The notes beneath the pieces were generated by a model. That model saw only the letters and a program-made list of their open reading frames with translations. It ran no database searches and had not been told where the DNA came from. The position numbers were made by a program, and so were the translations under genes. Below are positions 48,312 to 60,172 of a stretch of 64,000 nt of DNA, one piece after another (the stretch's first letter is position 1; every line of letters begins with the position of its first letter). This DNA comes from Solanum dulcamara (taxonomy: Eukaryota; Streptophyta; Magnoliopsida; Solanales; Solanaceae): the NCBI RefSeq assembly GCF_947179165.1, contig NC_077238.1, forward strand, positions 59,072,257 through 59,136,256. The letters run 5' to 3'.

Positions 48312-49400
48312 ATGGCTCACAACGACGATGTTAACCTCGCTTTCGTGCGATTTCCCGATGTCGCTTCTCGAAAAAGGCACCACAACCTTAGAAAAAACAA
48401 GTTCCTACCCAAGAAGGGATCCTACATGCTAGGAGTGGCATAAAAAATACCTGTTTTCTATGCCTAACTGGAGGAGTTTGGGTGGGGGCCATTGATCAAA
48501 ACTCCTCCCTCCACACTCACTGGCTGGGTGAGGAAGTTCTGTGCCATACTCTCTACTGTTCGCGGGGACGACCTTGACCCCTCTATTTGCATCAGGGGAG
48601 TGGACATTCCATTGAGTCCCTTTTACATTAATGTTGTGCTCAAAGTACCTGAAGCCTCAAATGCTGACTATGAGGCAAAGCTAAGGAGATGAACGTAGAG
48701 TGGTTATGGGACACTCTAGTGGCCCTAGAGAATTAGAGCTAGGTCTACTGGCCCAGCACAGAGGATATTTCTAGCACTAACTAGTCTAATGATGCTAAGA
48801 GGTGGTTATACCTAGTGGCCAGAAGGATCTGGCCTTCCAGCAATCGTACTGATGTGACCTTCCCGAGGGTTCTAGTGGTGGCATGTACTATTCATGGGAT
48901 AGGACTAAATATGAGGGCCCAGATTGTGTTAGAGTTGAATATGTTCTTCCTTGGCAACAAGAAGGCATTCTTCCTGCCTGACCTAATCACTATCATGTGC
49001 AAGACAACTAGGGTGCCACTGCTGGACTCCGATGAGGTACTTTCCATGGGTCCCCCTTTCCATCCATTACTTACCAGGAGATCCTTTTCTCAGGGACAGA
49101 AGAAGCGGAGGACAGACGGGGCTGAGAGCATTCGAACAGCAGCAGCAGAGGACGAGGAGGAGGATACTGCCCCTCCTACTCAGTCATAGCCCCCAATTGA
49201 CCCTTTCCTGTAGGAGGACCTAGCTGCGGTTCAGAGGCGACTAGGAGGCCTCTTTGCCCAGACCCCTACCCCAGTGCCACCAGCTACAGCCATGGTGTGG
49301 AGATGCTTTATTGTCAGCTGTGGTGGGAGAGGAGGAAGAGCATAGAGAGAGATTGCCTTATGATGAAGATGTGGAAGACTATTAAGGTCATCTTCTCTTG
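48312..49400 (+). pseudogene. antisense coding remnant of the Gypsy element ('putative plant transposon protein' type)
   Basis: The frame starts ATG 48312 (MAHNDDVNLAFVRFPD), has a TAA at 48441, then continues in frame: EEFGWGPLIKTPPSTLTGWV, RKFCAILSTVRGDDLD, IRGVDIPLSPFYINVVL. After a stop and frameshift, 48815-49189 carries MARRIWPSSNRTDVTFPRVL, then ARAQIVLELNMFF-like and LPDLITIMCKTTRVPLLDSD, an acidic tail and a Gln/Pro-rich end. The succession resembles the conserved protein found in many plant Gypsy elements and often annotated only as transposon protein. It runs opposite to the LTR orientation, as the antisense ORFs of Grande/Tat elements do. The family name is from recollection. Confidence 0.65.
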
Positions 49401-52400
49401 CGTCTCTCCAGAGGGAGCTTCCCACCCAGGAACCCCGAAGACTTCCGCGAGTTCAATTTCCTGAATGAGGCCTAGGAAGGAGAGTACCCTCTGGAGTGGC
49501 TGGACTCTGATGACGACACTCCCCCCCTTCCTGTTAGACTTTGTTATTTGATTAGGTTGCCTCATTTGGGCAAGAAACAAACAATTTATTGCTTTTCTTT
49601 ACTATTTCTTCTATTTTTGTAAGTACTGGATGCTTTTAATTTCTTTGCATTGTCGTACATATTAATCCATCATTTTTATGGCTATACAACATCTGCTTTG
49701 TACCATATTCATCTTAGATTTATCCATTTATGCTTAATAGATCATTGCCAAAGTAAGGGAAAATAGGGAACCTCTTTTTGAGGTTTCTGTCTCGCGAGGT
49801 CCTGCTCTGGTGGAATAATTCCCTTTCTGGCGGGATATTTCTGCTGGTACGGGAATCGTTGAGACAGTAGCCTCAGTAATTTCCCATAGTTTACTTTACT
49901 GCCCCATATTCCCCTTAGGACTTCCAGAGTTAAACTTAACCCATTTGACTCCTTTTTTGTAGAAAAAATAACATGGACTATCCAGAGTCGAACCCAGCAC
50001 TACACTTAGAAGATTATCATTCCTCATCAGACCAAAGACATTAAGATAAATAAGGCATCATTCAGAATAATTTGCAACGTTGAGATCTTTTTAACTCAAA
50101 TCACAGTTCAACCCTATCATAACAGATAGACACAATTTAACAACATACTATTTTAGCCCAATTACGAATTATATTAAGGAAATATTTATAACCACTCTTA
50201 TGCTAATGTATAACAACTCTTTTTCTCACCTGATTTCCAACCACATTTCGACCGCCCCAAAACCAGATTTTCTCCACAGCCTACATTTATTAAATTCCCT
50301 TACCAATTAACACCAATGGTAAGTCCATGCACCATATACAAGTCGCATTCCCTCACATGAGTATATTATTTAACACGTTAGAGCCCATCCCTTAATAGTC
50401 TCTGATCTTACACATCTTCAAGGCACATAATTCAATTATGACTCTTTTCTGAGACCAAGCTCACAAAATTACTATCAAACATATACCACATAATTTTAGC
50501 ACGCAGGCAAAGGTGTTTCACACTTTAAGTCAGGAGTCACTATACACATAATCAAATATTCAGCTACATAACTCAAGAAAGTTTAAAATCTATCAAGTAA
50601 GTCTGCTTCTTGGATGACCACTAGTTGATCATTTATGCATTCTTACCGCCTCTAAGGCAAGATACCAATTGGAACCTTCTTGGTTCCAATTTCTTCACTT
50701 GGGTTCCTTCAGCCGTGACAACGGCATCTAGTTTACTTTCTTGAGATACCAATTGGAATTCAGAGATACCAATTAGACTCAACCCATACACAAGCGAAAA
50801 ACTGCACGAATAAGAGAGAAGGAATGGAACTACTTCCTAAAATGCTTCATAGCTTCCTAAAGATTAGATGTGGACGTTAACAGACCAATCTGCAAGAGTC
50901 TATTCTACACCTGCTCTTGTACTGGGAGACCGATAACCTGGGCTCTAATATCAAATTGTCATGACCTAACTCACTGGACCGTGCAAACACCTACTCTAAC
51001 ACCTAGATAGAAGAACCCAAAAAAAATAATATGGAAGTTTAACAATTACTAATAATAGGCCAAAAGAGTTATGAAATCACTTTATATCAACTTAAAAAAT
51101 AACTCAGATGGTTTATTACAAGGAATAATAATAGTCTAAATAGGTACAAGAGCTTCTAAGAGTAGTAATAAAATAAAGGAACAATGACCCAGCTTCCACC
51201 ATAAAGAAGAAAAATAGAAGCTGCTTGTCGATCGCCTTCGTCTTCACCTAAGAGACATAACTGACCCTGCAATCAGACTATGCCAAGTGGCATAGCAAGA
51301 GTAGTATCAGTACAAATAATACGTACTGATAGGCACCATCGCTCAATCTGATACTCACCATATAATATATGAACAGAAAAATAAGAGACATCATAATAAT
51401 TAAACTTTATCACTTAATCTATCCCAACCCAATAAATACACTCCTTACTCTTACCCTTGAGGTATTCACCACTATGCACTTCAGAGTTCCACTACCTTCT
51501 CTAGTTACAACTTAAGCTTTGTGGTTTATAGGCCTACCTCACTATTGTTCATTCATCTAACAGTCTCCGCCTAACAACCTTAACCACTCAATGAGTTTCC
51601 CCCAACCATCGTTGGCCTTAGTCCAACTGTCTTACAACCTAAGGCATAGCCCTCCCACAACCACACTTTCTAACTTCACCCAATTTTAGGTAACCACTAC
51701 AACTACCACAGTTAACCGTGGAAATTTCAATAACAAAACCCTTGTCAACGAGAACCTCCACTCCCACGCCTATAAATATAAAATACATGTATAACACATA
51801 TGTCACATCAAGGCCTAATATAGCCCATCCTCTTACCCATCAATAAGTTTGTTCAGGCTCACAATTCTTTATAACTAACACACCTCAACTCAAGAGTTCG
51901 TTTATAGGTTCTTAATCCATGGCGTACTTGCCACTAACCTTATATTACATGGAATTACAGATATCATCAGGTCCTCTGAAGGAACCATCTACACATACAC
52001 ATACTTGGCACTCTCAAGGGACCCAATCCAATTATATTTGTGTCGAAACGTGACACCCGATCCAAGAATATGTCAGAACGTGATATCTGATTTAAATATG
52101 TATCAAAAACTTGACACCCGATCCAAGAATATGTCAGAATGTGACACCCAATCCAGTTATGCAAACCAATCATAAAATATCAACAATAGATCACATTATA
52201 TCAACAGAACAGGTTCATCACAGGGCAAGCCAAAAAGTAATCATTTATATAAAAACTAACTAGTTTCCCTTATCGGTACACATTCAGGCATATCATAAGA
52301 ACACAATTACACCCTTAAGACCATTCTGCGAACCAAACCAAGACCCACACTACCAAACCTTAGGGTTTATCTTCAAAAATCTACTTATTTATCTATCTCT

Positions 52401-53015
52401 GCACATAATACTAAGTATGTTATAAGATAACCGTCTGCATGCAATAATATCACCATATTTACACTTCTCCAATCCTTACAACACCTTTTTTTTACCCAGG
52501 TCACATTCAAATTAGACCCTAACCCAATTGAATTTTTGTCTGACCCATGGCCCATAGCTTAATTATACGATTTCTCGTTAAAATTCCTTCTATACTACAT
52601 AACAGGTATAGATTTACTACTCAGAAAAGAGAAGTCTAGCCTACCTAGGCGTCAAGCAACTGTTGAGAAATAATGTTGCTGAAATCATTTTGTTCTAGAT
52701 GTCCTGCGGGCAAGGCCAGATTGAATTCCACTGGTTTAAGCCTTCCAACTGCTGAGATTCCCTGCCCTCTTCTTCTCAAGTCAAGAGTAGCCTTTTTGTA
52801 GGGTTTTGTCGAAACCTTGGCTTCTAACTTACACTTGAAAGAAGTGGAAGAAATAAGAAATTCGCGACTTAAGTTCTGACCCATGACCTCCCGCTCTGGC
52901 GGCGCCGCTGAGGCGGGACCATCCTGCTTTGGCGGGATGGTGGGACCCAATCGAGTAAAATTCTTGTTGATTTCCTTTAATCTTAAATAACGTCTAGTCT
53001 GGTCGTTACAGAAAT

Positions 53016-53898
53016 GGAGCTGTGAAATAGATTTCATGACTTTTCATCAAAAGCACAATATTTTGCTTTTGGCATCATTATATCATCAATATGGTGCATT
53101 GAGACTCAAACTCAACGTCTTATCCATATAAAAGCGTCCTAGGCCATAAATCGATGGGACTTGACCCTAAAATCTTATTTGAATCAAATAGGTATATCCC
53201 TTTGCCTTATTGATATCTGAACCATTTAGGTTTCTCAAATTAAATAAGCAAAACCAATTACGTTACTAATAAGTAATGATAATAATATTAAATTAAAAAT
53301 AAGAAGTACAAGATTCACATAACTTTTCCTGTGATGATCATCTCAATGTTTAATTTTTTTTTCACATAATAATATAAATAAAGCCACAAACTTTATAAAG
53401 GATTGTAAACATACATTTCACTAACATGAATAATTATAATTCTTTATTATGATCACGTATAAATTTCTTGTATTGTCTTTCCTTCCTTATCTTTGGTCAT
53501 ACGTACTGTTGTTGGTTAATTATACTTGATCACTGCACCAACATATCACACAAACAAGGGAAGAACAATACCTACCAATAATATATTGGCAGAAAAGCTT
53601 TTGGGTCATCTATTAGCAAATATATGCTATTTATATATTAAATAAAATCGATACATATAACTGTAAAGCAAGGCTTCTCTCTCATTTATAATAAAATATA
53701 ATTTAAACACAAACAAGAGAAGAAGAAAAATCCTCTCAAACCTGCCGGATGAGTAAGATCGGGTTATGCATGATCTTGTACAATAATATTTTTTTTCAAA
53801 ACAAAATTGTTCCCGTTTCTTCTATTATTAATAAATAATTTTTACTTTCTTTATATGTTTAAAATAGTTCAAGATAACGGAGTTTCATGCTGATAACA
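53016..53898 (-). pseudogene. Copia leader and gag region, no open frame
   Basis: This stretch lies between the 5' LTR and the Gypsy insertion. It should hold the leader and start of gag, but stops occur in all frames and no zinc knuckle is visible. The assignment is positional. Confidence 0.5.
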
Positions 53899-54175
53899 TA
53901 TTATAAAACAAACTAACTTTAGCAAATTAGCAAAAAAGTAAGACAAAAAGAAAAAGAGATAATTATTTTTGTGTAGAGATAATTGTATATTTTTTTTTAC
54001 ATTTGCATGTCTTTTATAGACACAAATAAGAATAACATATTTCTTGAACAAGATAATATTACTACAATAATATATTCTTTGAATAAAAAAATATTACTAC
54101 AATAATATATTCTTTGAATAAAAAAATATTGCTACAATGGACATCCACTTGACCTATATTATTTATAACAGTTTC

Positions 54176-55237
54176 TAAATAATCATTATCCGAACTAGTA
54201 ACCATGTTTCTGAAAATGAAAGATCTCAAATTTTATGTCATGTTAAAGTAGTTGGCCGTAAAAAGTTGCAGATACCCCGCAAACCATTGACACGTTGTTT
54301 GGCATCCTCGTGGTAGGATTTAATTATTTGAAGGCGTTTTATCCAACATATTACAATAAAATATGTCTATATATGCACGTCTTTGAGGAAATATTGTCCG
54401 ACGGTCTACTTATGAACCTTAATCTTTGATCATTTATATTTGAACACTGCCTACTGGTACGTAACTTAGTGGTTCCTTATATCACGTTTAAAACAAATTT
54501 TAAATAATATTTTGATATATGTCCCTTGATTTGATATAATGATCATTGGCAATATTATATCATGAGAAAAGGAGACTTGATACAATGAATTTTAAACATG
54601 TTATACATTGATTACTGTAAGAAAAAATTTACACTATTCTATTAATAAATTTTTAATCTGAGACAGTAAATTCTTGATCGCATAAATACTTTATATCATC
54701 ATTGAGTACAACTTAAACTTTTCTCAAATTAGAGGCAAAATCATTTTTAGTTATTGGCATGTCGACATGGATATAGTGGCATCACTATAACTGCTTAGTT
54801 GCTATTTGATAATTTTGTAATGTTGCTTTACGGAAGAGTTTAAGTTTTATACGAGGGGTAAAGGATATATATAAGTAAGCCTCATTAAAATATGAAATCG
54901 AAATCTTGAAAGTAAGATAAGTACTTGTTAGATCAGGTAAAGATGACTTGATGGTGTAAATTAAAAATGAATTAAAGCGTATGTATATATTACTAAAAAC
55001 TCCAAAAGGAAATGTGTAACATATACAAAGTTGACATCTGCCTTGTCTTCACTAACACTGATTTTTCTTCCGAATTGCTCAACTGCTAAACAAATCTCTA
55101 TCATGATTAAAACAAAAACTTCTAATAAATACATTCATGAAAAAAAAAATCAAGCTTTTTCGTTTTGTCTTAAACTATTATCAGGTAAAGAAAAATGTGG
55201 ATGTATTACCTGGACCTATACAATTTTGTCTTCAATA
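54176..55237. other. intergenic region downstream of the kinase gene
   Basis: AT-rich DNA with no recognisable element or gene. It contains the kinase 3' untranslated region (lower coordinates from 55238). No clear polyadenylation signal was singled out. Confidence 0.5.
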
Positions 55238-56479
55238 TTAAGCTCTGTGGAAATCATTACGCAATGGTGAATTTGGACTTAATTTGTTGTGTAGAGCCTT
55301 TTCTGGGTAATTAATTGTTGAATTTTGGCGACTTTTTCTATGATGAGAATAAGTATTTCTTTTCTTCACTTCCCTTTGAGGACTTTCTTTGCACAATTCT
55401 TTGTCTTCAACTGGAGCTATATACACAAATGTCATGGTTGAAATACCCTTATAATCCTTCAATGATTCAAATGTTTTCACAATTGTGCTCATTTCTGGTC
55501 TAGCCTTTGGCCTGTGGCTTAAGCATTGGTAAGCTACTAATGCTGCTTTTTGAACCCCTTCTTCTGAATATAAACCTTCTAGCCTTGGATCCATTATTCT
55601 ATGTAGTTTTCGGGGATCTTTCAATTGTGGTCTTGCCCAATCTGTTAATTTTTGCTCTCTGTTTGGACGGCTTTTATCTACCGATCTTCTGCCAGTTAGA
55701 AGCTCCAATAGTACTACTCCAAAACTGTATACGTCACTAGCTGCAGTCAAATGACCTGTGAAAATTCAGAGACGTTACCAATTTAGCAATGGATAAATTT
55801 TGTTGTTAAACAACAAATTTATTTATTGTTAAATCTATTTAGCAATGAAGTTCGTAACTAATTTCAAATTTGTTAATAAATGAAACATTACCTGTCATGA
55901 GGTATTCAGGAGCAGCGTAGCCTTGTGTTCCCATGACTCGGGTGGAGACGTGCGTATCATCTCCTTCTGGACCATCTTTCGCAAGTCCAAAATCTGAAAG
56001 TTTGGCATTGTAATCCTGGAGAAAAGGACAAATGAAATTAATAAGTCTTAATTTTTAAGTGACATGATAACATAAAAAACTATGTTATTTTTAAGTGACA
56101 TGTACAAAGTTTGGTATGCCAAAGTCAATGGTAACTTTTTGCACATCAACTAGTATATTAAAAAAAACTAAAATTATTAATGTATATAATAAGTTAAGCA
56201 AATAATTAAGAAAAAAATACTTACAGAGTCTAACAAAATATTTGAAGCCTTGAAATCACGATATATGACCGATTTTTCAGCTTCATGGAGGAAAGCTAAG
56301 CCTTTTGCAGCTCCAAGTGCTATTTTCACCCTTGTTGACCATGAAAGTGATACAGAATATCCTGCAACATTTACAAGATGGTTATTTAATTGAACATATT
56401 ATCATTTTTCAAATCTTGTATTACGTTTGTGAACAAGTTGTATATATTTTAATATCTATACAATAATAATAATGATTAT

Positions 56480-56538
<59 letters not shown>

Positions 56539-57536
56539 TTTGAAGTGAGACAATTCTACGTATAGAATCAACTCACAATTGCTTTTCCACCAAACTTGAA
56601 TTGACTGATTCTGTTTCATAAGCAGAGTTGGTAAAAGTGAAAGCTACGGTCAATTGTCAAACATTTACAGTACATTTTCTATAATATTGGACAAGTGGTA
56701 ATTTTATGTGGGATACAGCTACTAATTATAAACGTGAAAGAAATCAGATCGATCGAAATGCAAAAAAGACACGAATAGTATTCTTTACAGATCTATCGAC
56801 TTGATGATGTTTTTTGCAAAAAGATGTTTTTTTTTTGTCTTTAACAATAGATGATGTAATTCTCTATGTAGCATATATATGTAATTACTTAAAATATTAG
56901 GTAATGGTAAAAACAAGAGAGAAGATTATAACATACTTCTAAAGAGTTGATTCTCCAAGCTGCCTCTGGGCATGTATTCATACACCAACAGCCTGTGTTC
57001 CTCTTCACAACAATATCCGATTAACTTCACCAGATGTGGATGTCTCAATTGCCCCAGAAATATCACTTCTGTCTGCTCATACAAGTATGACAAAGTTAAA
57101 TTATATATAATTAAAAGTTAGAGGTAATTAATTAAAGGGTACGTAATTCATGTCTTACCAGCCACTCTCTATGACCTTGAGTGCCATCTAAATCCAAAAG
57201 CTTTACAGCCACAGGTTGAGCTTTCAGACCAGGTCTAAGTTTATCATCAATGAAACCTTTGTGAACTGGTCCAAAGCCTCCTTCACCAAGGAAATTACTC
57301 GAAGAAAAATTCTGAGTAATCACCTTCAATTCTTGAAGATTGAAAACATAAAGATTTGAACCAGCTAGAGATATTGATAAGTCCTCTGAAATCGTCGAAC
57401 CGCTGAAATCAGAAATTGAAATCCTATGAAATGAACTTTGTTTCGTCACTAATTTTATCTCCTTAATTGGCTTTGGCGTTGGATTTTCGGCTTTACAACA
57501 GCTAGGAACTATAGATTCCCACGTAATCTTCATCAC
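55238..57536 (-). CDS. RLCK-VII serine/threonine kinase, RIPK/PBL-like, 5 exons
   Basis: Exons on the minus strand are 57536-57159, 57072-56937, 56361-56225, 56015-55892 and 55755-55238, all GT-AG, giving 430 codons. The N-terminus has no Gly2 but has a Cys pair (C13-C14), so membrane attachment would be by palmitoylation, if at all. The kinase domain includes the Gly loop [12 protein letters not shown] (83-94), K112 in VAVK, helix-C E128, YRDFKASN (205-212, catalytic D207), DFG 225-227, activation segment with [18 protein letters not shown], and APE 252-254. All catalytic residues are present. A basic, Ser-rich C-terminal tail follows ([17 protein letters not shown]). The closest known type is RIPK/PBL (RPM1-induced kinase) acting below immune receptors. 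That role is inferred from family. A second Met at codon 2 makes the start ambiguous by one residue. Confidence 0.94.
56479..56536. repeat. (AAT)n microsatellite in kinase intron 2
   Basis: A near-uninterrupted AAT run of about 20 units in the intron between exons 2 and 3. It is likely to vary in length among individuals. Confidence 0.95.
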
Positions 57537-57618
57537 TTTAATTATCTCAATTGAAATAAAAATGAAAGATGTTCAATATTCTCTCAGAGAAATTAAATGC
57601 CTTGAAAAGAATTGCAGG

Positions 57619-57627
57619 TTTATATAG
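57619..57627 (-). promoter_or_regulatory. probable TATA box of the kinase gene
   Basis: The minus strand reads CTATATAAAC about 85 bp upstream of the start codon. The intervening leader is A/T-rich without ATG conflicts close to the start. It matches the plant TATA consensus well. Confidence 0.6.
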
Positions 57628-58318
57628 AAAAATGTCTTGTTGATTGATGAGCAAGAAAAGAAGAGAGGGCAATAGAGCTAATAATATTCAAATATTTCCT
57701 ACCCAACTGCTCTCTATACCAGATACAAAGAAAGAGGTTCCCAACACCTTTATTTAAATAATAAATACCATGACCTCAAGTACTAACGTGTTTTTTAAAA
57801 ATTTTATATTATATATATTTACTTTGTATTTTGCTGAGTTATATTAAGTCAATTGTATTTTTGGTGAATACTTTTTCCTTTTCCCACGCTATAAGCGCGT
57901 GTATGTATGTGCACTTCCACTAACATTTTTTTCTCTATAAAGACGTGGTGATAAAGTAAAAAACGTAATTACAATATGTATTAGTTAGAAAGAAATTTAT
58001 GCATATTTAATGCTGAAATTAATTATTCATTTATTAGCTATATATATATATATATTAGTTATTTTATTTTTTATATTATGTAAAATAATATATAGATTAC
58101 CCCATAATTTATAAATGTAATAGTTATGCAGGTTTTTAAATAGCAAATCAAACACAATATTAATTTTATACATGCATAAATAATTTACCTCCTAATTAGC
58201 TAACAAAAATGATATTACTTATAAATATTTAACACCAAAATAATCACATCCAAATCAGCTATTAAACAACCCCTAACAATGTAAATCCTTTTATATTATC
58301 TGATCAATTAAAATTATC
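57628..58318. other. upstream region of the kinase gene
   Basis: No coding sequence. An AT dinucleotide run is at 58040-58055. Immune-type W-boxes (TTGAC core) may be present but were not significant by eye. Confidence 0.4.
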
Positions 58319-58442
58319 ATATCGGTTACTTTATGAAAGAACGAACATGTACATTAATTTGTAAAGAATTTAATTTATATATATCGGTTACTTTATGAAA
58401 GAACGAACATGTACATTAATTTGTAAAGAATTTAATTTATAT
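58319..58442 (+). repeat. perfect 62-bp tandem duplication
   Basis: ATATCGGTTACTTTATGAAA and the following 42 bases occur twice in succession (58319 and 58381). I see no mismatch, so the event is probably recent. Confidence 0.9.
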
Positions 58443-58848
58443 ATATAGATAATACGTGTACTAAATTGTTATATTATTAGTGTAACTTAAGCTGATATTT
58501 GTCATTTACTGTAGATCGAACATAAAGTGATCATCTGTAAGAAATGATAATTAACCTATTAAAATTAATAAAAGTAAAATAATATCATTCTTTTACTGTA
58601 AAGTATATAAATACAGTATAAGGCAATGCAAAGTAAAAAATAAAACTTGTACAAGTACAAATTAGATCTACTAGGATTCTTAACCAGAGGTGTAGCAGAA
58701 GAAGTCATAGGTATTTGTTGAAAAAAAATTACTTGGTTGCTGGCCTGCCCCCTATGTTGACAGTTGACTTGGTTTCTATGTGCATGATTTTGGAAGCTTT
58801 TGGCGGAAAGCTGTTTCCAACGTAATTAATTTCAATTGCTTGATTATG

Positions 58849-59101
58849 AGGCTGTTTGAATTGACTTATAAGTTATTTTTTTTTTTTAAGTATTTGATTG
58901 ACCAACTTAAAGTTATTTTGTGCTTAAAATAAGCTTCAATAAATAGTTGGATTTATTTGAATGAACTTATTTTAAGCAGTTTATAAGTTGAAAACAGCTT
59001 ATAAGTCAAAAAACAAAATTGGCCTGCACCTACATTTTTTTTAACCTATAAGCAGTTTTCAACTTATAAGCTGCTTTAAAATAAGTCAATCCAAACAGGC
59101 T
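58849..59101. mobile_element. MITE with AGGCTGTTTGAATTGACTTA ends
   Basis: The right end in reverse complement reads AGCCTGTTTGGATTGACTTA, so the TIRs match closely. The interior is a chain of CTTATAAGTT/AAGCAGCTTATAAG inverted repeats. It is of the same general type as 5251-5426 (shared TTTGGATT.(A/G).CTTAT and AACTTAAAGTTATTTTG). No target duplication was clear. Confidence 0.75.
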
Positions 59102-60172
59102 ATATATCTCCTTCTATACTAATAATAAATAATTCATAATTCATGCTAGAGATATAGTGAATGACCTTATAATATGTTGGGTTTAATTGATAGGTTGAAT
59201 GAAAAATGGAGGGAAAATGAGTTGTTCCCTCTTGCTTTTTGAATTAAGCATTTGTCCCACATAAGTGGTGGAAAGAAAAGGTCTCCTACTTAAAAGTAGA
59301 AGCACTCTTTCATGTTGATAAAGGATCAAGAAAAGGGTCTCCCCTCGCGTCGTCGTCGTCGTCGCTTTGCTTCGGCTTCGGATTTGGATTTGGATTAATT
59401 AATTGAAAATCCTGACCCGTGACCCAATCCATTTTTTTCTTTCCCGAATTAATTTAAAACATTTACTTCCGTAAGGTTGCAAACCTTTTCCCAATAGGTA
59501 GAATTTTTCGAAAGGTTGCAACCTTTTCTGAAAAGTTGCAAACAGCTATATATTTCTGTTGATCCTTAGAATTGTTCCTTGCGAAAAATTTCTGACAATC
59601 ATTTTCTTCTTATTTTCTGCACTTCTTAAAAAAATCTGTGTGATATACTGTCTTCGAGTGGTTAGCAGTCACCTTAATTTGTTGTACCGCTATTTTTGGT
59701 GAGTAAAACGTTCTATCTTGGGAGGAAATATTCCAAAAACCTCGGGTACGTTGAGGGAGATAATTTTCTTAAGAGCACACTGTGCATTCAGTGGGCTCGA
59801 TTTTGTTCTTACATAAATTTTCAGATATTGTTCTTATTTTCAGTTTCTGTCCAGTTTCTGTCTTTTATTTTCAGAAATTATTGTTACTGTTTCAACGTTT
59901 TACAATACAGATTACTAACAATCTTAAAGAAATTATTATTTTGTTTTCTTTCATATTAAACTATATTCTATTTCGGAGACTAAAATTTGTGTGGTTTTCT
60001 ACTCCATATGAAATGAATATTCTGACTTTAAGAGTATAAAAACTTTGTTGGAATATTAAAGTTCATACTTGTACAACGATTTGAAGAATATAAAAACTTC
60101 ATCGTTGTTGTTGTAAAAAGTTTGATATTCTGAAGTATTAAGAAAGTTTGTCTATTTTGATAGTGAAAAAAA

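Larger units (their letters stand above)
45231..53010 (-). mobile_element. complete 7.78-kb Gypsy-type non-autonomous element (LARD/Tat-like) with 5-bp target duplication
   Basis: LTRs are at 45231-47301 and 50957-53010. They are collinear, with scattered substitutions and small indels, and start TGTCA.GACCTAA on plus and TGTAACGACC on minus. GAAAT precedes (45226-45230) and follows (53011-53015) the element. On the minus strand the 5' LTR (53010 to 50957) is followed by a Met-tRNA-like primer site TGATATTAGAGCCCAGG (50953-50937), which fixes the orientation. No gag, protease, RT or integrase was found in the 3.65-kb interior, only an antisense coding remnant. Confidence 0.88.
41089..54170 (-). 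mobile_element. complete Tork-type Copia element split by a Gypsy element
   Basis: LTRs of 272 bp each lie at 41089-41360 and 53899-54170. On the minus strand they begin TGTTATAAATAATATAGG and end TTTATAATA. The flanks ATTTC (41084-41088) and GTTTC (54171-54175) are a probable 5-bp duplication with one mismatch. Downstream of the 5' LTR lies TGTTATCAGCATGA (53885-53898), the half-tRNA-iMet primer site used by Copia elements. AAAGGAGAG before the 3' LTR is the polypurine tract. Without the 7.78-kb insert, the element is about 5.3 kb, a normal full length. Confidence 0.9.

Noticed and set aside
48492..49189. Host gene in the Gypsy interior
   Set aside because: It is confined between the LTRs of one element with a target duplication and has stops and a frameshift; it is better explained as an element-borne gene.
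55315..55740. Plus-strand frames of 62 and 77 codons
   Set aside because: They are shadows of kinase exon 5 on the opposite strand.
59696..60039. Frames in the Copia leader
   Set aside because: They overlap in two frames within the LTR/leader and have no domain.
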